Positions 16,387 through 26,433 of a stretch of DNA of 64,000 nt are shown here, piece after piece. This DNA comes from Symsagittifera roscoffensis (taxonomy: Eukaryota > Xenacoelomorpha > Acoela > Convolutidae). The stretch is from positions 23,395,254-23,459,253 of the forward strand of contig NC_087065.1 of assembly GCF_963678635.1 (NCBI RefSeq). The letters run 5' to 3'. Below the pieces are notes generated by a model. It did not search any database and had not been told where the DNA came from. It saw only the letters and a list, made by a program, of their open reading frames with translations. The position numbers were made by a program, and so were the translations under genes. Every line of letters starts with the position of its first letter. The first letter of the stretch is position 1.

Positions 16387-19258
16387 ATTGGTGAACTTGT
16401 TTTATTGAAAAATTATATATGTTTCCTGATAGTGGTTTCAGGTGTTTTCTTTGTTGGTTATATATTGGATAAAATTTTGAAAAGAATGGTGGTTGTTTGT
16501 TTAATCTTTGAAAAAATGTTAGGGATGTGTCTTTTGCTTTTGTGTATTTATCTTTGATTAGTATTTTACTGTTTAATATGTTGATTGTTGGTATATATTT
16601 AGTGATAAATGGTATTCCAATGATATTGGGTTTAATATCAGTGATATGGAACATTTGTTTAAATGGTTTAGTTAAAATTTTATTTTGCTCCATTGTTCTT
16701 GTGGGGAGAAGAAATAATTGAATTTTTCCATAGTTTACCAATGTTGATCCTTGTGCTGTTGCTAGTTTACTGGAGGTTTCAAGAGGTGTTAGCTTTGGGT
16801 GTAAGGTTTTTATTTCATTCCATGTGGGAATGTTTATTATATTTGATTCTGCTCCTGAATCAATTAGAAAATCAATTTCAAGATCTGGTGGTTGAAATTC
16901 TTTGCTTCTTGGACTTTCTAAAAGAAATGGTATTGTCCAAATTTTTTCTTTGGGTTGTTCTTTTTGTATGTTTTGATAGATGTGATTTGTATTCAAGCAT
17001 TTTGTTTTGTCATTCTCATTGGGTTGATTTGTAGTGTTAATTTCATTAGTTTTTTGCGTCGTCGGTGTGGAATGGATGGGTTCAATATAATAATTGTGAA
17101 GGAGTTCTGATTGATTTTCATATATGTGTGATGAAAATGGTTGTTCATATATAATAGGTTCATAGTCATTTTCGACTGCTATCATATTGATGGAGATAGT
17201 GTTTTCTGTTTCACTTTCTGAGTCTGATGATTCAGAGTTTATTTGATTGAGTTGTAACGTATCATTTACTGTGTCATCAATACCTGGAGGGTCTGATGTT
17301 GTTTCTGGATTTGATTGTACTTGATTTATATTCCTATGATGTTTAGGTGTACTACTTCTATGGCGATTATTAGAATTATTATAATGGTTATTATTCCTGT
17401 GTGGTGATTGGGAATAATTTCTATAACGATTATTATAACTTGAATGTCGATTTTGTGAATTATTTTGTGATCTGTTTTGGTAATTATTGTTTGGTCTGTT
17501 ATAGTTCGATCTATTATATGAGTTATTCCTTGATCGATTGTTCGGGTAATTCTGGTTTCGGTTGTTTGAATAACTTCTATTCCGATTATTGGAGTAGTTT
17601 CTATTCCTATTGTATGATGAATTTCGTGATTGATTGTTTGGATAGTAATTATTTCTTGATTGGGAATTAGATCTAGAAACAAATCGTGTTGTATTTGAAT
17701 TTGATCTGGAGTAGTTATTTCGACTTTTTGGTCTATTGTAGTGATTTTGTGATGAATTTTGCGTATTTCTTCGTTCTGGTGATCTTCCTCTATAACTTGA
17801 GTTATATGGTGATTGATTTCTTGTATAATTTGTATTGTTCGGGAGTGGTTTTCCTGAATTGTTGTTGCTGTACACAGTTTTGTTTGGTAGATTTTGATCT
17901 TTTTTCATGTATTGATAGAATGATTTATTTGGTTCTTTATATTTTTGAGGTTTATTTTGATTGTCTTGCTGTTTTTGTCTACATTCAGAAATACTATGTC
18001 CGTATCGTCGGCAATAATTACACCATTTTTTGAAAGATGGTTTGCCTTTAAAGTTTGGGTGTTTTTCGTAAATATTGAGTATTTCAGTGATTTTTTCAAC
18101 GAGGTCTGTATCTGATTCCTGTATATTGTTGATACTTGTGGTATTTGTTTCGATTCGGTTAACATATTGTAATTTCAGATTTTCTGTTTCTTCGAGTTTC
18201 ATTGTGATTTCTGCTTGTTCTAGTTTGTCTACTAGTTTTCGAAAATCTAAATCGGGTTCTCGAATTGAAGAAGGATGGGATGCTCTCTTTTTTATTGCTA
18301 TTTTTCTTAATTGCGGTGTTAAGGTCATCATTAAGATTTCTGTCATCTTTGTGTTTTTATAGTCGTGTGTATTTAATGAATATGCTTTTCGAACTAGTGT
18401 TTTGATGCGTACTGCTAATTGCTTGATGGTTTCATTTGGTAATCTGCGAATTTCATTACATAAAACTCTTTGTTGTTGTTTGTTTCTTTCGGAGTCAAAC
18501 ATTTTTGAAAATTCTTGTGTAAACCTTTTCCAATTTGATTTTATTTCTATAGGCAATACTGAAAACCATTTTTGGGCTGCGCCGTCTAAAGTTGTTTGTA
18601 TCAACGCTGTGCGTCGATGTATCCAGTTTTGATGTAGTGGCGTATTAATTGGTTCAGGTCCTATATTTAAAATCAAATTTGCTGTTACTGCATTTAAATA
18701 GTCTTCTACAGAATATTCAGGGTCTGTTCCTGTGAATACCATTAAAGGTTTATTTGATGTTATTGAGGATCCACCCATAAGGTATGGATTCATTGTCATT
18801 TGTAATGATTCTGCTGCATTTGGCATTTGAGAAAAATTTGAAAGTTGATTTCTTGTTATTTCGTGTTGTTGAAGATAATATGGGAGTGGTATTTCATTTT
18901 GCATTTGTGTCGGTTGATACGAGTGTGTGATCATTGGGTTTTGTTGCTGAATTGGTTGAAAATATTGTGTATTAATTGGGTTTTGTTGCTGAATTGGTTG
19001 TTGATTTTGTGTATCTATCGGTTGTGGAGAAAAAATTCTATGATTTGTATGTGGTTTCTGTACTCCTTGTCCACGATATTCTTGATTATATGGTGCAAAT
19101 ATATCTGGTTGTAAAAAATCATCATCTGAGGATAAGTAATCCATTTGATAAGATGTTTGTTTTTTATTTTTATTTTGTTGAAAAAATGGGTAGTTTTCAC
19201 TACGATCCTGTGAAGGATGTAAATTTGTTTGAAAATTTACCGAATTAGTTTGTGCCAT
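16340..19258 (-). CDS. gag: Gag-protease polyprotein (972 aa)
   Basis: Residues 1-160 are Gln/Asn-rich and disordered. The capsid-like retrotransposon Gag domain spans about 168-355 (MVFTGTDPEYSVEDYL, then FTQEFSKMF). A CCHC zinc knuckle is at C413, C416, H421 and C426. It is followed by a long Asn/Arg/Ser/Tyr-rich RNA-binding region of imperfect repeats (YSNNRNRS-like). An aspartic protease with DSG at 800-802 (FLIDSGAESNIINIPTW) lies near the C-terminus. It packages the RNA and cleaves the polyprotein. The ATG at 19258 begins MAQTNS. The ORF ends just after the +1-overlapping RT frame begins. Confidence 0.9.
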   Translation of the reverse strand: MAQTNSVNFQTNLHPSQDRSENYPFFQQNKNKKQTSYQMDYLSSDDDFLQPDIFAPYNQEYRGQGVQKPHTNHRIFSPQPIDTQNQQPIQQQNPINTQYFQPIQQQNPMITHSYQPTQMQNEIPLPYYLQQHEITRNQLSNFSQMPNAAESLQMTMNPYLMGGSSITSNKPLMVFTGTDPEYSVEDYLNAVTANLILNIGPEPINTPLHQNWIHRRTALIQTTLDGAAQKWFSVLPIEIKSNWKRFTQEFSKMFDSERNKQQQRVLCNEIRRLPNETIKQLAVRIKTLVRKAYSLNTHDYKNTKMTEILMMTLTPQLRKIAIKKRASHPSSIREPDLDFRKLVDKLEQAEITMKLEETENLKLQYVNRIETNTTSINNIQESDTDLVEKITEILNIYEKHPNFKGKPSFKKWCNYCRRYGHSISECRQKQQDNQNKPQKYKEPNKSFYQYMKKDQNLPNKTVYSNNNSGKPLPNNTNYTRNQSPYNSSYRGRSPERRNTQNSSQNHYNRPKSRNNYSRSNSNTTRFVSRSNSQSRNNYYPNNQSRNSSYNRNRNYSNNRNRSYSNNRNQNYPNNRSRNNSYNRSNYNRPNNNYQNRSQNNSQNRHSSYNNRYRNYSQSPHRNNNHYNNSNNRHRSSTPKHHRNINQVQSNPETTSDPPGIDDTVNDTLQLNQINSESSDSESETENTISINMIAVENDYEPIIYEQPFSSHIYENQSELLHNYYIEPIHSTPTTQKTNEINTTNQPNENDKTKCLNTNHIYQNIQKEQPKEKIWTIPFLLESPRSKEFQPPDLEIDFLIDSGAESNIINIPTWNEIKTLHPKLTPLETSSKLATAQGSTLVNYGKIQLFLLPTRTMEQNKILTKPFKQMFHITDIKPNIIGIPFITKYIPTINILNSKILIKDKYTKAKDTSLTFFQRLNKQPPFFSKFYPIYNQQRKHLKPLSGNIYNFSIKQVHQYDKKPKQTTTLYVRF

Positions 19259-19303
19259 TGGGTTATCCCAGTTTCGAGATCTTGTATAATTATTAAAATT
19301 TTT

Positions 19304-20554
19304 TCATGGGGGATAATTTGTTTTTGATGGATGTGTGTAATTATAATTATGTTCTGCAAAATTGTTTCTAGTGAACGTTTTACGTGTTTTTGACGGTATT
19401 GTCATGGGTCTGTATGTTTGATAATCCATGTGTGAATATTTTGGGGCAACAGAAGGTTTAACGGTTGATTGTAAGGTTACTTGTGTTTGTGAAGGGTTTG
19501 TATTTCTTGGTGTTGTTAAATTTGGACGTATTGGTGAAATACTTTGTTGTGTAGTTGTTGTTGTTTGTACAATTTCTTCATTTATGAAGTGTGATGGTGT
19601 CTGAATATCTTGTTGAGTGAGATTCCTAGTTCCATTAAGGTTTTCATTGTGTATGACGGTCGAGTTTAAGCTGTTATTTCGCGTATCAGGTAGAATTGTA
19701 TTGTAGTTTAATGGTGTTGCATCAATGGATAATGGTATTACTCTTAGATAATCTCTTGTATAAGATATTGTATTTATTGCTTGACTTGCAATTGATTGTG
19801 GGATATTTATAAACGCATAATGAGACCATTCGGGGTCCCAAACGTAGTCTGATTGTTCTGTGATGGCGGTATCATCGTTTGAATTTTGAGGTCTGAAATT
19901 TTTTCTTGCTTGTGAAATTAAATCTACATTATGTGTGAAATAATCTATTATGAACCATGCCAAAATTTTTTGTAAGTCGTGTTTTGTATGTTGTGAAACT
20001 TCATCTTTCGTGAAATTTTCTTTAATTATATTTAGAAAACTAGAGAGTAGTGTGATTTCATGTCGTACTCTTATATGTTTAGATGTTTCTGTCGGTGAAA
20101 CATTTGGGATTGGGATTTCGTTTTCTAATATCGAGATATAACTATATATTATTGCAAAAACTTCATTGGTGAATATGGAGTTTGCTCTTTGTGAGTTATG
20201 ATATTGTATGCTTTTTATATATTCTGAGAATACTTTTGAGAATTCTAAATCAAGGTCGTCTGTTTGAATTACATATTTGCTGTGATTCTGGTTTGGTGAG
20301 CTGAATTCTATGGAGTAGATTCCGTATTGTTGTGTTAAGTTACATATATCTTTCAAATAGTGATCGATAATTTGTCTTTTGATTTTTACATCTGGGAACT
20401 CTGTTTTACATGGACTGATTCCGGGTTCAAACAAATTTAAGAGTAAATTTTTGCAAAATATATGCTGTCCTCTATCAGTGGTTGCATCTACGATAAAGGG
20501 GAAGATATCATCATCATCTGGACTTTCTTCACCTGGGGTGTGTGTTGAGCTCAT
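19304..20554 (-). CDS. 416-aa ORF upstream of gag, function unknown
   Basis: The ATG at 20554 overlaps the end of the 155-aa ORF by 26 nt, and the frame ends 45 nt before gag. The N-terminus is acidic (EESPDDDD). The middle (about 20-280) looks globular and helical (IFTNEVFAIIYSYISILENE, LQKILAWFIIDYF). The last 130 residues are Ser/Thr/Asn/Pro-rich and end in a basic, Tyr-rich tail. No family is recognised. ORFs ahead of gag are unusual in Ty3/gypsy elements. It could be an additional structural or regulatory protein. Confidence 0.65.
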   Translation of the reverse strand: MSSTHTPGEESPDDDDIFPFIVDATTDRGQHIFCKNLLLNLFEPGISPCKTEFPDVKIKRQIIDHYLKDICNLTQQYGIYSIEFSSPNQNHSKYVIQTDDLDLEFSKVFSEYIKSIQYHNSQRANSIFTNEVFAIIYSYISILENEIPIPNVSPTETSKHIRVRHEITLLSSFLNIIKENFTKDEVSQHTKHDLQKILAWFIIDYFTHNVDLISQARKNFRPQNSNDDTAITEQSDYVWDPEWSHYAFINIPQSIASQAINTISYTRDYLRVIPLSIDATPLNYNTILPDTRNNSLNSTVIHNENLNGTRNLTQQDIQTPSHFINEEIVQTTTTTQQSISPIRPNLTTPRNTNPSQTQVTLQSTVKPSVAPKYSHMDYQTYRPMTIPSKTRKTFTRNNFAEHNYNYTHPSKTNYPP

Positions 20555-20996
20555 TTTTTCGTTTGATGACTGTTAATATGTAATTATCAATGTGTCTAAT
20601 TGGTTGATTCCAATTGTATAGATGTACTGGTTTGTGTTTATATTGCTTTTTTATTCTTCTTTTTCCTCTTTTTGATGAATTTGAAGTTGTTTCTGAGTCG
20701 GAAAAATATAATTGATCGTGAATGGGGCAATTTTTATCTATAGATTCTTTTAATTTATAAAGTTCGTCTAAACTGCTGGTTTCTGATTCTGAAAATGCGT
20801 TGCGGTTTTTGGAAAATCTTTTTCGTGTAATTTGTCTTTGTTTGGTTATTATTTTTCTTTTTAGTGTTTGTCGTTTTTTTCTGATATATCCAACTGTTTG
20901 TGTGTGTGGTGTGATTACAAGATCGTATTTTTTGTTATCTATTTCACAATTGTGTAAAACGATTGTTTGTTTATTTCCTAGGTTTTTAAATGACAT
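20529..20996 (-). CDS. 155-aa basic ORF, first in the giant element
   Basis: The ATG at 20996 begins MSFKNLGNKQ. The protein is strongly basic (RKKRQTLKRKIITKQRQITRK), with a central acidic Ser patch (SESETSSLDE) and a second basic block (KRGKRRIKKQYKHK) that could act as a nuclear localisation or RNA-binding signal. No known domain was seen. It precedes the 416-aa ORF with a short overlap, so both may be read from one transcript. Confidence 0.6.
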   Translation of the reverse strand: MSFKNLGNKQTIVLHNCEIDNKKYDLVITPHTQTVGYIRKKRQTLKRKIITKQRQITRKRFSKNRNAFSESETSSLDELYKLKESIDKNCPIHDQLYFSDSETTSNSSKRGKRRIKKQYKHKPVHLYNWNQPIRHIDNYILTVIKRKNELNTHPR

Positions 20997-22228
20997 AAGG
21001 TTTAGGATGACGGATGCAAAAGGTTGTTAAATGATTTCTATTTTCTTAGACTGTTAGTCCTTACGATTTTTTGGTTAGCCTAACCTGGGTCTATTTGTTC
21101 AGGGTTGGGGAGAAAAGTATATCGATTCCGAAGAATGATTTTATACTTTCTCGTGGCTAGTATAAGCTAAGGTGTTAACTTACTTAATCTTACTTAAGGG
21201 TAGTGATTGTGTTCAGGGTTGGAGAATAGTAAATCGATCCACAAGGTTCAGGTATAATTAGAACGCGAGTAGTTCGTTAGATACTATTTTAAACTTACTA
21301 AGTCTAAGATTTATCCTGGGTCTGGTAAGAGGGGGGATCAAGTGAAGGATGAATAACCGAAGTTCTTCACTGTTTATCCTAATTTGAATGATTAGTTTTG
21401 TTCAAAAATTTCTGTTAGTCCTGGGTTTTTAGAAAGGGTTGGATAGTGAATCGACGTTTGAGGTCGTTAGACACTAGCTAAGTGGGTGGGGAGAACAAAA
21501 TTGTTCTTTTTGATCCAAGGAGAGGCCTTGATGATCAAGTTTTAAATTTAATTAAATAGAAAATGATTTAAGATCCAAGGATGAGCCTTGATGATCTGAT
21601 TTTAAATTTAAGTGAATTTAAGTTTAAAATGATTTAAATTTGTGTAGAGAAAAGATTTAGTGTTTTTATGATATTAGTGAGCTTATGAATGTTGTTATGT
21701 TTAGGTGATGAAGCTGGAACAACAGGATGATTTATAATTACTAACCATTTATTGTCATGCTACTAATTTTTATTTTGATTTTTCAATAAATATTTTTCAA
21801 ACATGTTTTGTATATTACTGCAGAATTTAGGAAAACGATCTGAGATCTCCTTATCAATCGTTATTGTATATTAATAATTTGGTTTAGCGCCTGAAATGAT
21901 TTTGAAGATTGACTTCAAGATTTTATGTTTGCAAATGAAAATCTAAATTCATTGCTAGTAGTATTCTAAATACAAAAGTTTGTGTTGGCTTTTGCCGAAC
22001 TATCATATAACTATATGGTAAGTTTCTACTTTGTCGTATGTCGTCTCTGGTTCGAGGTCTTCTAGCAATTCCGGGTAGTTCTCTTATCGTTCGGAATATT
22101 GGCTTTGATCTATTGAGTCGTAGAGACATTTCGATTAAATTATCGTCGTGTAACATTTTAAAAATGTTTTGTCTAAATTCTAATCTATTTTTGGTTAATT
22201 CTAAGCTATTAAGGTCTTGTTCGAGACT
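20997..22228 (-). promoter_or_regulatory. Repeat-rich 5' leader of the giant element
   Basis: Untranslated leader between the primer-binding site and the first ORF. Imperfect copies of a module CAGGGTTGG(GG)AGAA...ATCGAT occur near 21099, 21211 and 21432. A second module, GATCCAAGGA..GCCTTGATGAT followed by TTTTAAATTTAA, occurs at 21512 and 21571. Repeated leader modules can bind host factors, as the insulator repeats in the Drosophila gypsy leader do. That role is only an analogy here. Confidence 0.5.
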
Positions 22229-22241
22229 TATGGTCGCACCA
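22229..22241 (-). other. Primer-binding site
   Basis: Reading the minus strand, the LTR ends in CA, then TC, then TGGTGCGACCATA. A TGG placed within two bases of the 5' LTR is the complement of a tRNA 3'-CCA end, and the following bases would pair with a 3' terminus GGTCGCACCA. The tRNA species was not identified. Confidence 0.7.
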
Positions 22242-22243
22242 GA

Positions 22244-22653
22244 TGAGTTAGGACCGAAGTGTATAACTCATAGAGTAATTTCGGATAGGGTACACCGTCT
22301 GCTCGTCACGCTATCTTATTTTCGGCCAGATAGATTCGTGCAACTTCTTAGTCTAATACCAATCCTAATCTTACTCTTATACTATCTAGTCTCAGGTTGT
22401 TTAACTAGTCTCTGCTAGGCTCAATAGATCTAGGGTATTCTGGTTTATTGCGGTTGCTGAAGTCTTCTTGGAGAGTCAACTAATTTTTAAGTTAAATTCA
22501 AATCTCTCTGGTGCTGAAATTACAAGTAATTTCAGCACTTACAAATAAGTGGATTGTTAGTCAGATGGATCATGATTGGTTAATATTAAATACTTTACAT
22601 TGGTAAAATATCTAATTTATCCAATCATAAAATGTAGTTTAGATCAGGTTCCA
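22244..22653 (-). mobile_element. 5' LTR of the giant element
   Basis: 410 bp, TG...CA, nearly identical to the solo LTR at 328-737. It is followed by TTTC and the same right flank as the solo LTR, and bordered internally by the primer-binding site. Confidence 0.9.
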
Positions 22654-24014
22654 TTTCTCCAATCATATAACAGAGCAGAACGGGTCGCCTCAGCAGATGC
22701 TAAAATCTTTTTAAATGTCTTGGTCTTATCTAGTTTAAGCCCGCATTTAAGCTAATAGAATTTAATGCAATTTAACCAGAACCATAAATTCGCAGGCACT
22801 ACTAAAAAAAAGTCCAATTTTACTCTTTTAGATGTTATCGAGGATTTAATTTCCATTGGAACTTCGCCATGTTACAAAACTCCTTCATTTGCGATTCTTT
22901 CCGCAGGACAACTGGATAAATAGAGCATAAAATCATAGGCAAAAAACTTTTTCTCATATATGCATCTTGTTATTCATGTTTCACCGACAAAAAATATATC
23001 GAATGGTTCGAATGAGAATTTATTTTCAAAGACACTTCGTTTGTTACAATTCAATTAACTGCGGGAATTGATTACTAAGAAAGAATTTTTGTCAGCTTAT
23101 AACGGAAAAATGATTAGTGAGTCGACCCTTGTATTTTTTGGGAAAACGCAAGGGATTAATTCTTTTTTTGAATCAGATCTCAAATTTCTAAAATCAGTGA
23201 GCGCCATCGCTTTTGAGACTTTTCTTTTCTCTTTCTTGTCTTGTTTCAATAATGATTTGAATATGTAAGTGTTGTCGCTATACGGATTAAAGTTTATATT
23301 TTTAATAGTGCAGAGTGCGGCGACATTTTGCGGGTCGCACATTCATTTGATAGTTCAATCAGTAACGCTCCAGGTCTACTAAGGCCACTCTGTCCTTTTC
23401 TAATCGGTTAATAATTCAAAATTTTTGTGTTTTTTTTCTCGGATATTGAAAAGTTTCATTAACCTTTTTTGAATCATATCAGACAAACAGGTTTCATCAC
23501 AGCTTGGGTTGCAAAATTCAGGTATTTGCAATACTTTTTTTTCTGATTGTTATTTTCAATGCTTATAGGAAAAGAAGAGTTGTTATACAAAAAAACTTGT
23601 GAAAAAAGCTTGTTGATGATTGGTTCGTATTAACCTCCATATGTTTTTGCTTGAGATTTGCTCCGCCATGCTGGAATCCATTTTACCCTTCAAAATCTGT
23701 TTCATTGGATTGCGAACTAGCCTGCTGATTAGCGTACAATGACGGCTTTTGTTCGTAATTTTGTACAACTTTGTCAGAACCGGCTCTCTAATTTCTCGCA
23801 TAATGATGGGCCAGTATGGGTGACACCTATGCTGTCATCTGGACATTTGTGCATCAGCATTGCTTTAGAATGGCTCAGTGTTAACCATCATCAAATCGTT
23901 TGATAAAATTTTAGAATTACCTGTTCGGCATTTTTACTAATTAGTTATGCAGTGAAGCAGTTTTCCAGCAGTTATTTTATTTAGATTTTGTCCAGCAAAT
24001 TCCTAAATTTGATC

Positions 24015-24431
24015 CCCGAGTCGAGATTTTTCAACTAATTTGAAGCAAGATTTGAGCGGTTTGGGCGGTTTTTTTTAGACAATTACGCTCAAAATCTTGC
24101 TTCAAAATGAGCGGTTCGAGCGGTTTTTGAACGGTTTATCTAAAAAGACCGCTCAAAAACCGCGCAAGATTTGAACGGTTTTTGAGCGGTTTTTCTAGAT
24201 AAACCGCTCAAAAACCGCTCAAATCTTGTGCGGTTTTTGAGCGGTTTTGTTAGATAAACCGCTCAAAACCGTTCAAATCATGCGCGGTTTTTCAGCGGTT
24301 TTTTTAGATAAACCGTTCAAAAACCGCTCAAACCGCTCATTTTGAAGCAAGATTTTGAGCGTAATTGTCTAAAAAAACCGCTCAAACCGCTCAAACCTTG
24401 CTTCAAATTAGGTGAAAAATCTCGACTCGGG
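24015..24431. repeat. 417-bp imperfect palindrome (right copy)
   Basis: Second copy of the CCCGAG...CTCGGG palindrome of GAGCGGTTTTT units, with a few substitutions relative to 2098-2514 (one of them TTTGAGCGG to TTTGGGCGG). Confidence 0.8.
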
Positions 24432-25287
24432 AAGAGTTACAAACATCAACTGACTTTGAAAGATCAGTAAACCTCCTATCGTAGCTCGTGGATTTCTTGT
24501 CACCAACATCTATATCAACACAATAATCATCAAAAGTAACAAGAAAGCTCATTTCATGGCAAAGTCCTGAAGACTTTTGTTGCCTTCTGCGTCTAAGTAA
24601 ATTTCATGTTTTAAACAATTTTTAAAAATTGATAAGTTTTTTTGAATATAGCAATAAAGCACTTGATTCATTAATTGGCTTTGGAATCATTTCGATTGAG
24701 ATTTCGATCTATCATGTTTCAGGAGAAAGAAGTTTGCTCAGAATTTCATAGGAAAATTTATGTTGTGCCCCAATTTTTTTCTGTCCTTGGTCTACGTGTC
24801 CTGTAAGTGTCATAATTTAACACTTCCAGCTTTTGCAAAAAGTCTAAATATTAAGAGTATTGAAACTATTTGTTGGTAAATATATCAAAATTGGAAATCA
24901 AACCCGTAGTTTAAAAAAAAACTTTAAAATAACACTGTGCCAGATTTTTGCAGGTTTTTTATCTAAAAAAGGATATATATGTATGTATTACAGAAACCAG
25001 TTTCATTCAAAACTTTTAATCTATAAAATTGGTATCATTTCCGTTTTCTGTAGTCATTTACTCGATTTTTTGATCATTACCTTATTGACGTAGTCCATTC
25101 ACGTTAGTTGTGCCAAATAAATTTTCTTTTCGTGAGAGTTTTTAGAGGTTGTCTTTCATTTTTTGCAAACACAGTTGAAAAAAAAATTTTTTCAAATTTT
25201 TCTAGCCCTTCCATGGGTCTTTGAATTCACAAAATTTAGTCTCAGATGAAAAAAAAATTGAGCTGGAAAACAAATGACTTGGCAGAT

Positions 25288-25439
25288 GGCGTGTCATGGA
25301 GGAAGCGGCCTTCTTTTCAGAAGTAATTATCCACACGAAACAGCTGAAGTGTCCAGATAAACTGTAATCGCAATATGGAAATCCGTTCCTGCTCTTGATA
25401 AACTAGGTTTTTTTTCCGGCCAGTCCTTGAGGTTGAAAG
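25288..25439 (+). pseudogene. Decayed fragment of a MAP10-like first coding exon (right copy)
   Basis: Same sequence and same stop positions as 3369-3520. It was therefore already dead before the flank was duplicated. Confidence 0.8.
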
Positions 25440-25799
25440 TTGAAATACGATTTTTTTTTATATTCGACTTTTAACTCATGTCCGAAAAAGTTTCCGTTTT
25501 TGTCATTGTTTTTAATATTAATGGGTCAAACTATTTTTTCACTCATTTTGTATGTTTACTTCCGAAAAAAAATGAAAGTCGAATCGAGCTTACATGCACA
25601 CTGTTGGACTGATTTTAGAATTAGAAATCTCGACTCTTGTACTCGTCAGGCGTATACTTATATGAAAAGCCTCCAGTGTTAATATTTTCTCAACACAGAT
25701 GCTTTTGTCAAATAATCGGGATTCAAAAGTCGTAGAACGCACACAGCATTCTGCGATATTCGTATCATTCTTTCGATGCTGACTTATCTGTGTTGGTAA

Positions 25800-26433
25800 A
25801 ACTTGGTAAGTTCACGCAACGTAGATGGAAGTACATCTACAACTTTATTTTTTTTCAGAAATTATGTAAGATTTCAGGTTGCCGTCAAAAGTCGACTCAC
25901 GCAACGGAAAGCAACATTTTTCATTAACTTTTGGAAATTACTGTCACCGGAATTGACCCCAGAAATTTCTTCTGTTTAAGAAATAGGTTTCTTTCTGTTT
26001 GAGAAAAAAACTATGGGAACTGAAAAATTTTCTTAAATCCTTTTGGTACTGGTTTGTCATTTTTTTCGCAAACCGTTTCATTTTTTTTCTGTGAAGTTTT
26101 GAATTTTTATTTAAGATGATTTCCATTATACAGACAGCAGTTTTTTTATTCTGAATGTTTTTTGCATCCAATTTTTTGTTCGAGTTTTATTTCTGTGAAG
26201 TTTTGATGTTTCATCTACGATCATTTTTGAATCTCAGGGTTTTTTCACCGCCCAAGTTTCTTCGTTAATTATAAACGCTTCTTCAAACGTTTTCTAGTTG
26301 CTGGTACATTAAAACAGCCTTTGTATTGTTCCTTTAACAGATGGTTTTCGCCCCAAGGGTGCGCTAAGCTTAATTGTTTCTCCTTTACCTTGATGATATA
26401 GTGAGAACAGAGAAGAGTGATCCTGATTAAGTT
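25800..26433. other. Unassigned AT-rich spacer
   Basis: It follows the end of the duplicated flank. It has long T runs and a small hairpin (GTAGAT...ATCTAC near 25820). No gene, RNA or recognisable repeat was supported. Confidence 0.4.

Larger units (their letters stand above)
4450..22653 (-). mobile_element. Giant (~18.2 kb) Ty3/gypsy-type LTR retroelement with envelope and accessory ORFs
   Basis: It has LTRs at both ends, a primer-binding site beside the right LTR, and a minus-strand order of leader, two small ORFs, Gag with CCHC knuckle, DSG protease, YLDD RT, RNase H, HHCC and DD35E integrase, then Env and further ORFs. RT-RNaseH-IN order is that of Ty3/gypsy (Metaviridae). Usual members are 5-9 kb; this one is about twice that because of extra ORFs before gag and around env. 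The coding strand is A/C-rich and strikingly poor in G, unlike the flanks. It is damaged: pol has two frame breaks, the env region has in-frame stops, and the 3' LTR lacks its outer 93 bp. Confidence 0.85.
22654..25799. repeat. 3.15-kb flank duplicated from 738-3879 (right copy)
   Basis: It begins with the same TTTCTCCAATC that follows the solo LTR and stays co-linear to TGTTGGTAA at 25799, where the two copies part. Differences are few, e.g. GTACTTTTT against GTATTTTTT, CATTACTCG against CATTTACTCG, and GTAGATCGC against GTAGAACGC. It contains the second palindrome and the second MAP10 exon remnant and no intact gene. Confidence 0.9.

Noticed and set aside
22213-22241. A tRNA gene 3' half abutting the LTR (TTCGA...GCACCA)
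   Set aside because: The T-stem does not pair and the spacing is one base short; the TGG-start primer-binding-site explanation on the minus strand is sufficient.
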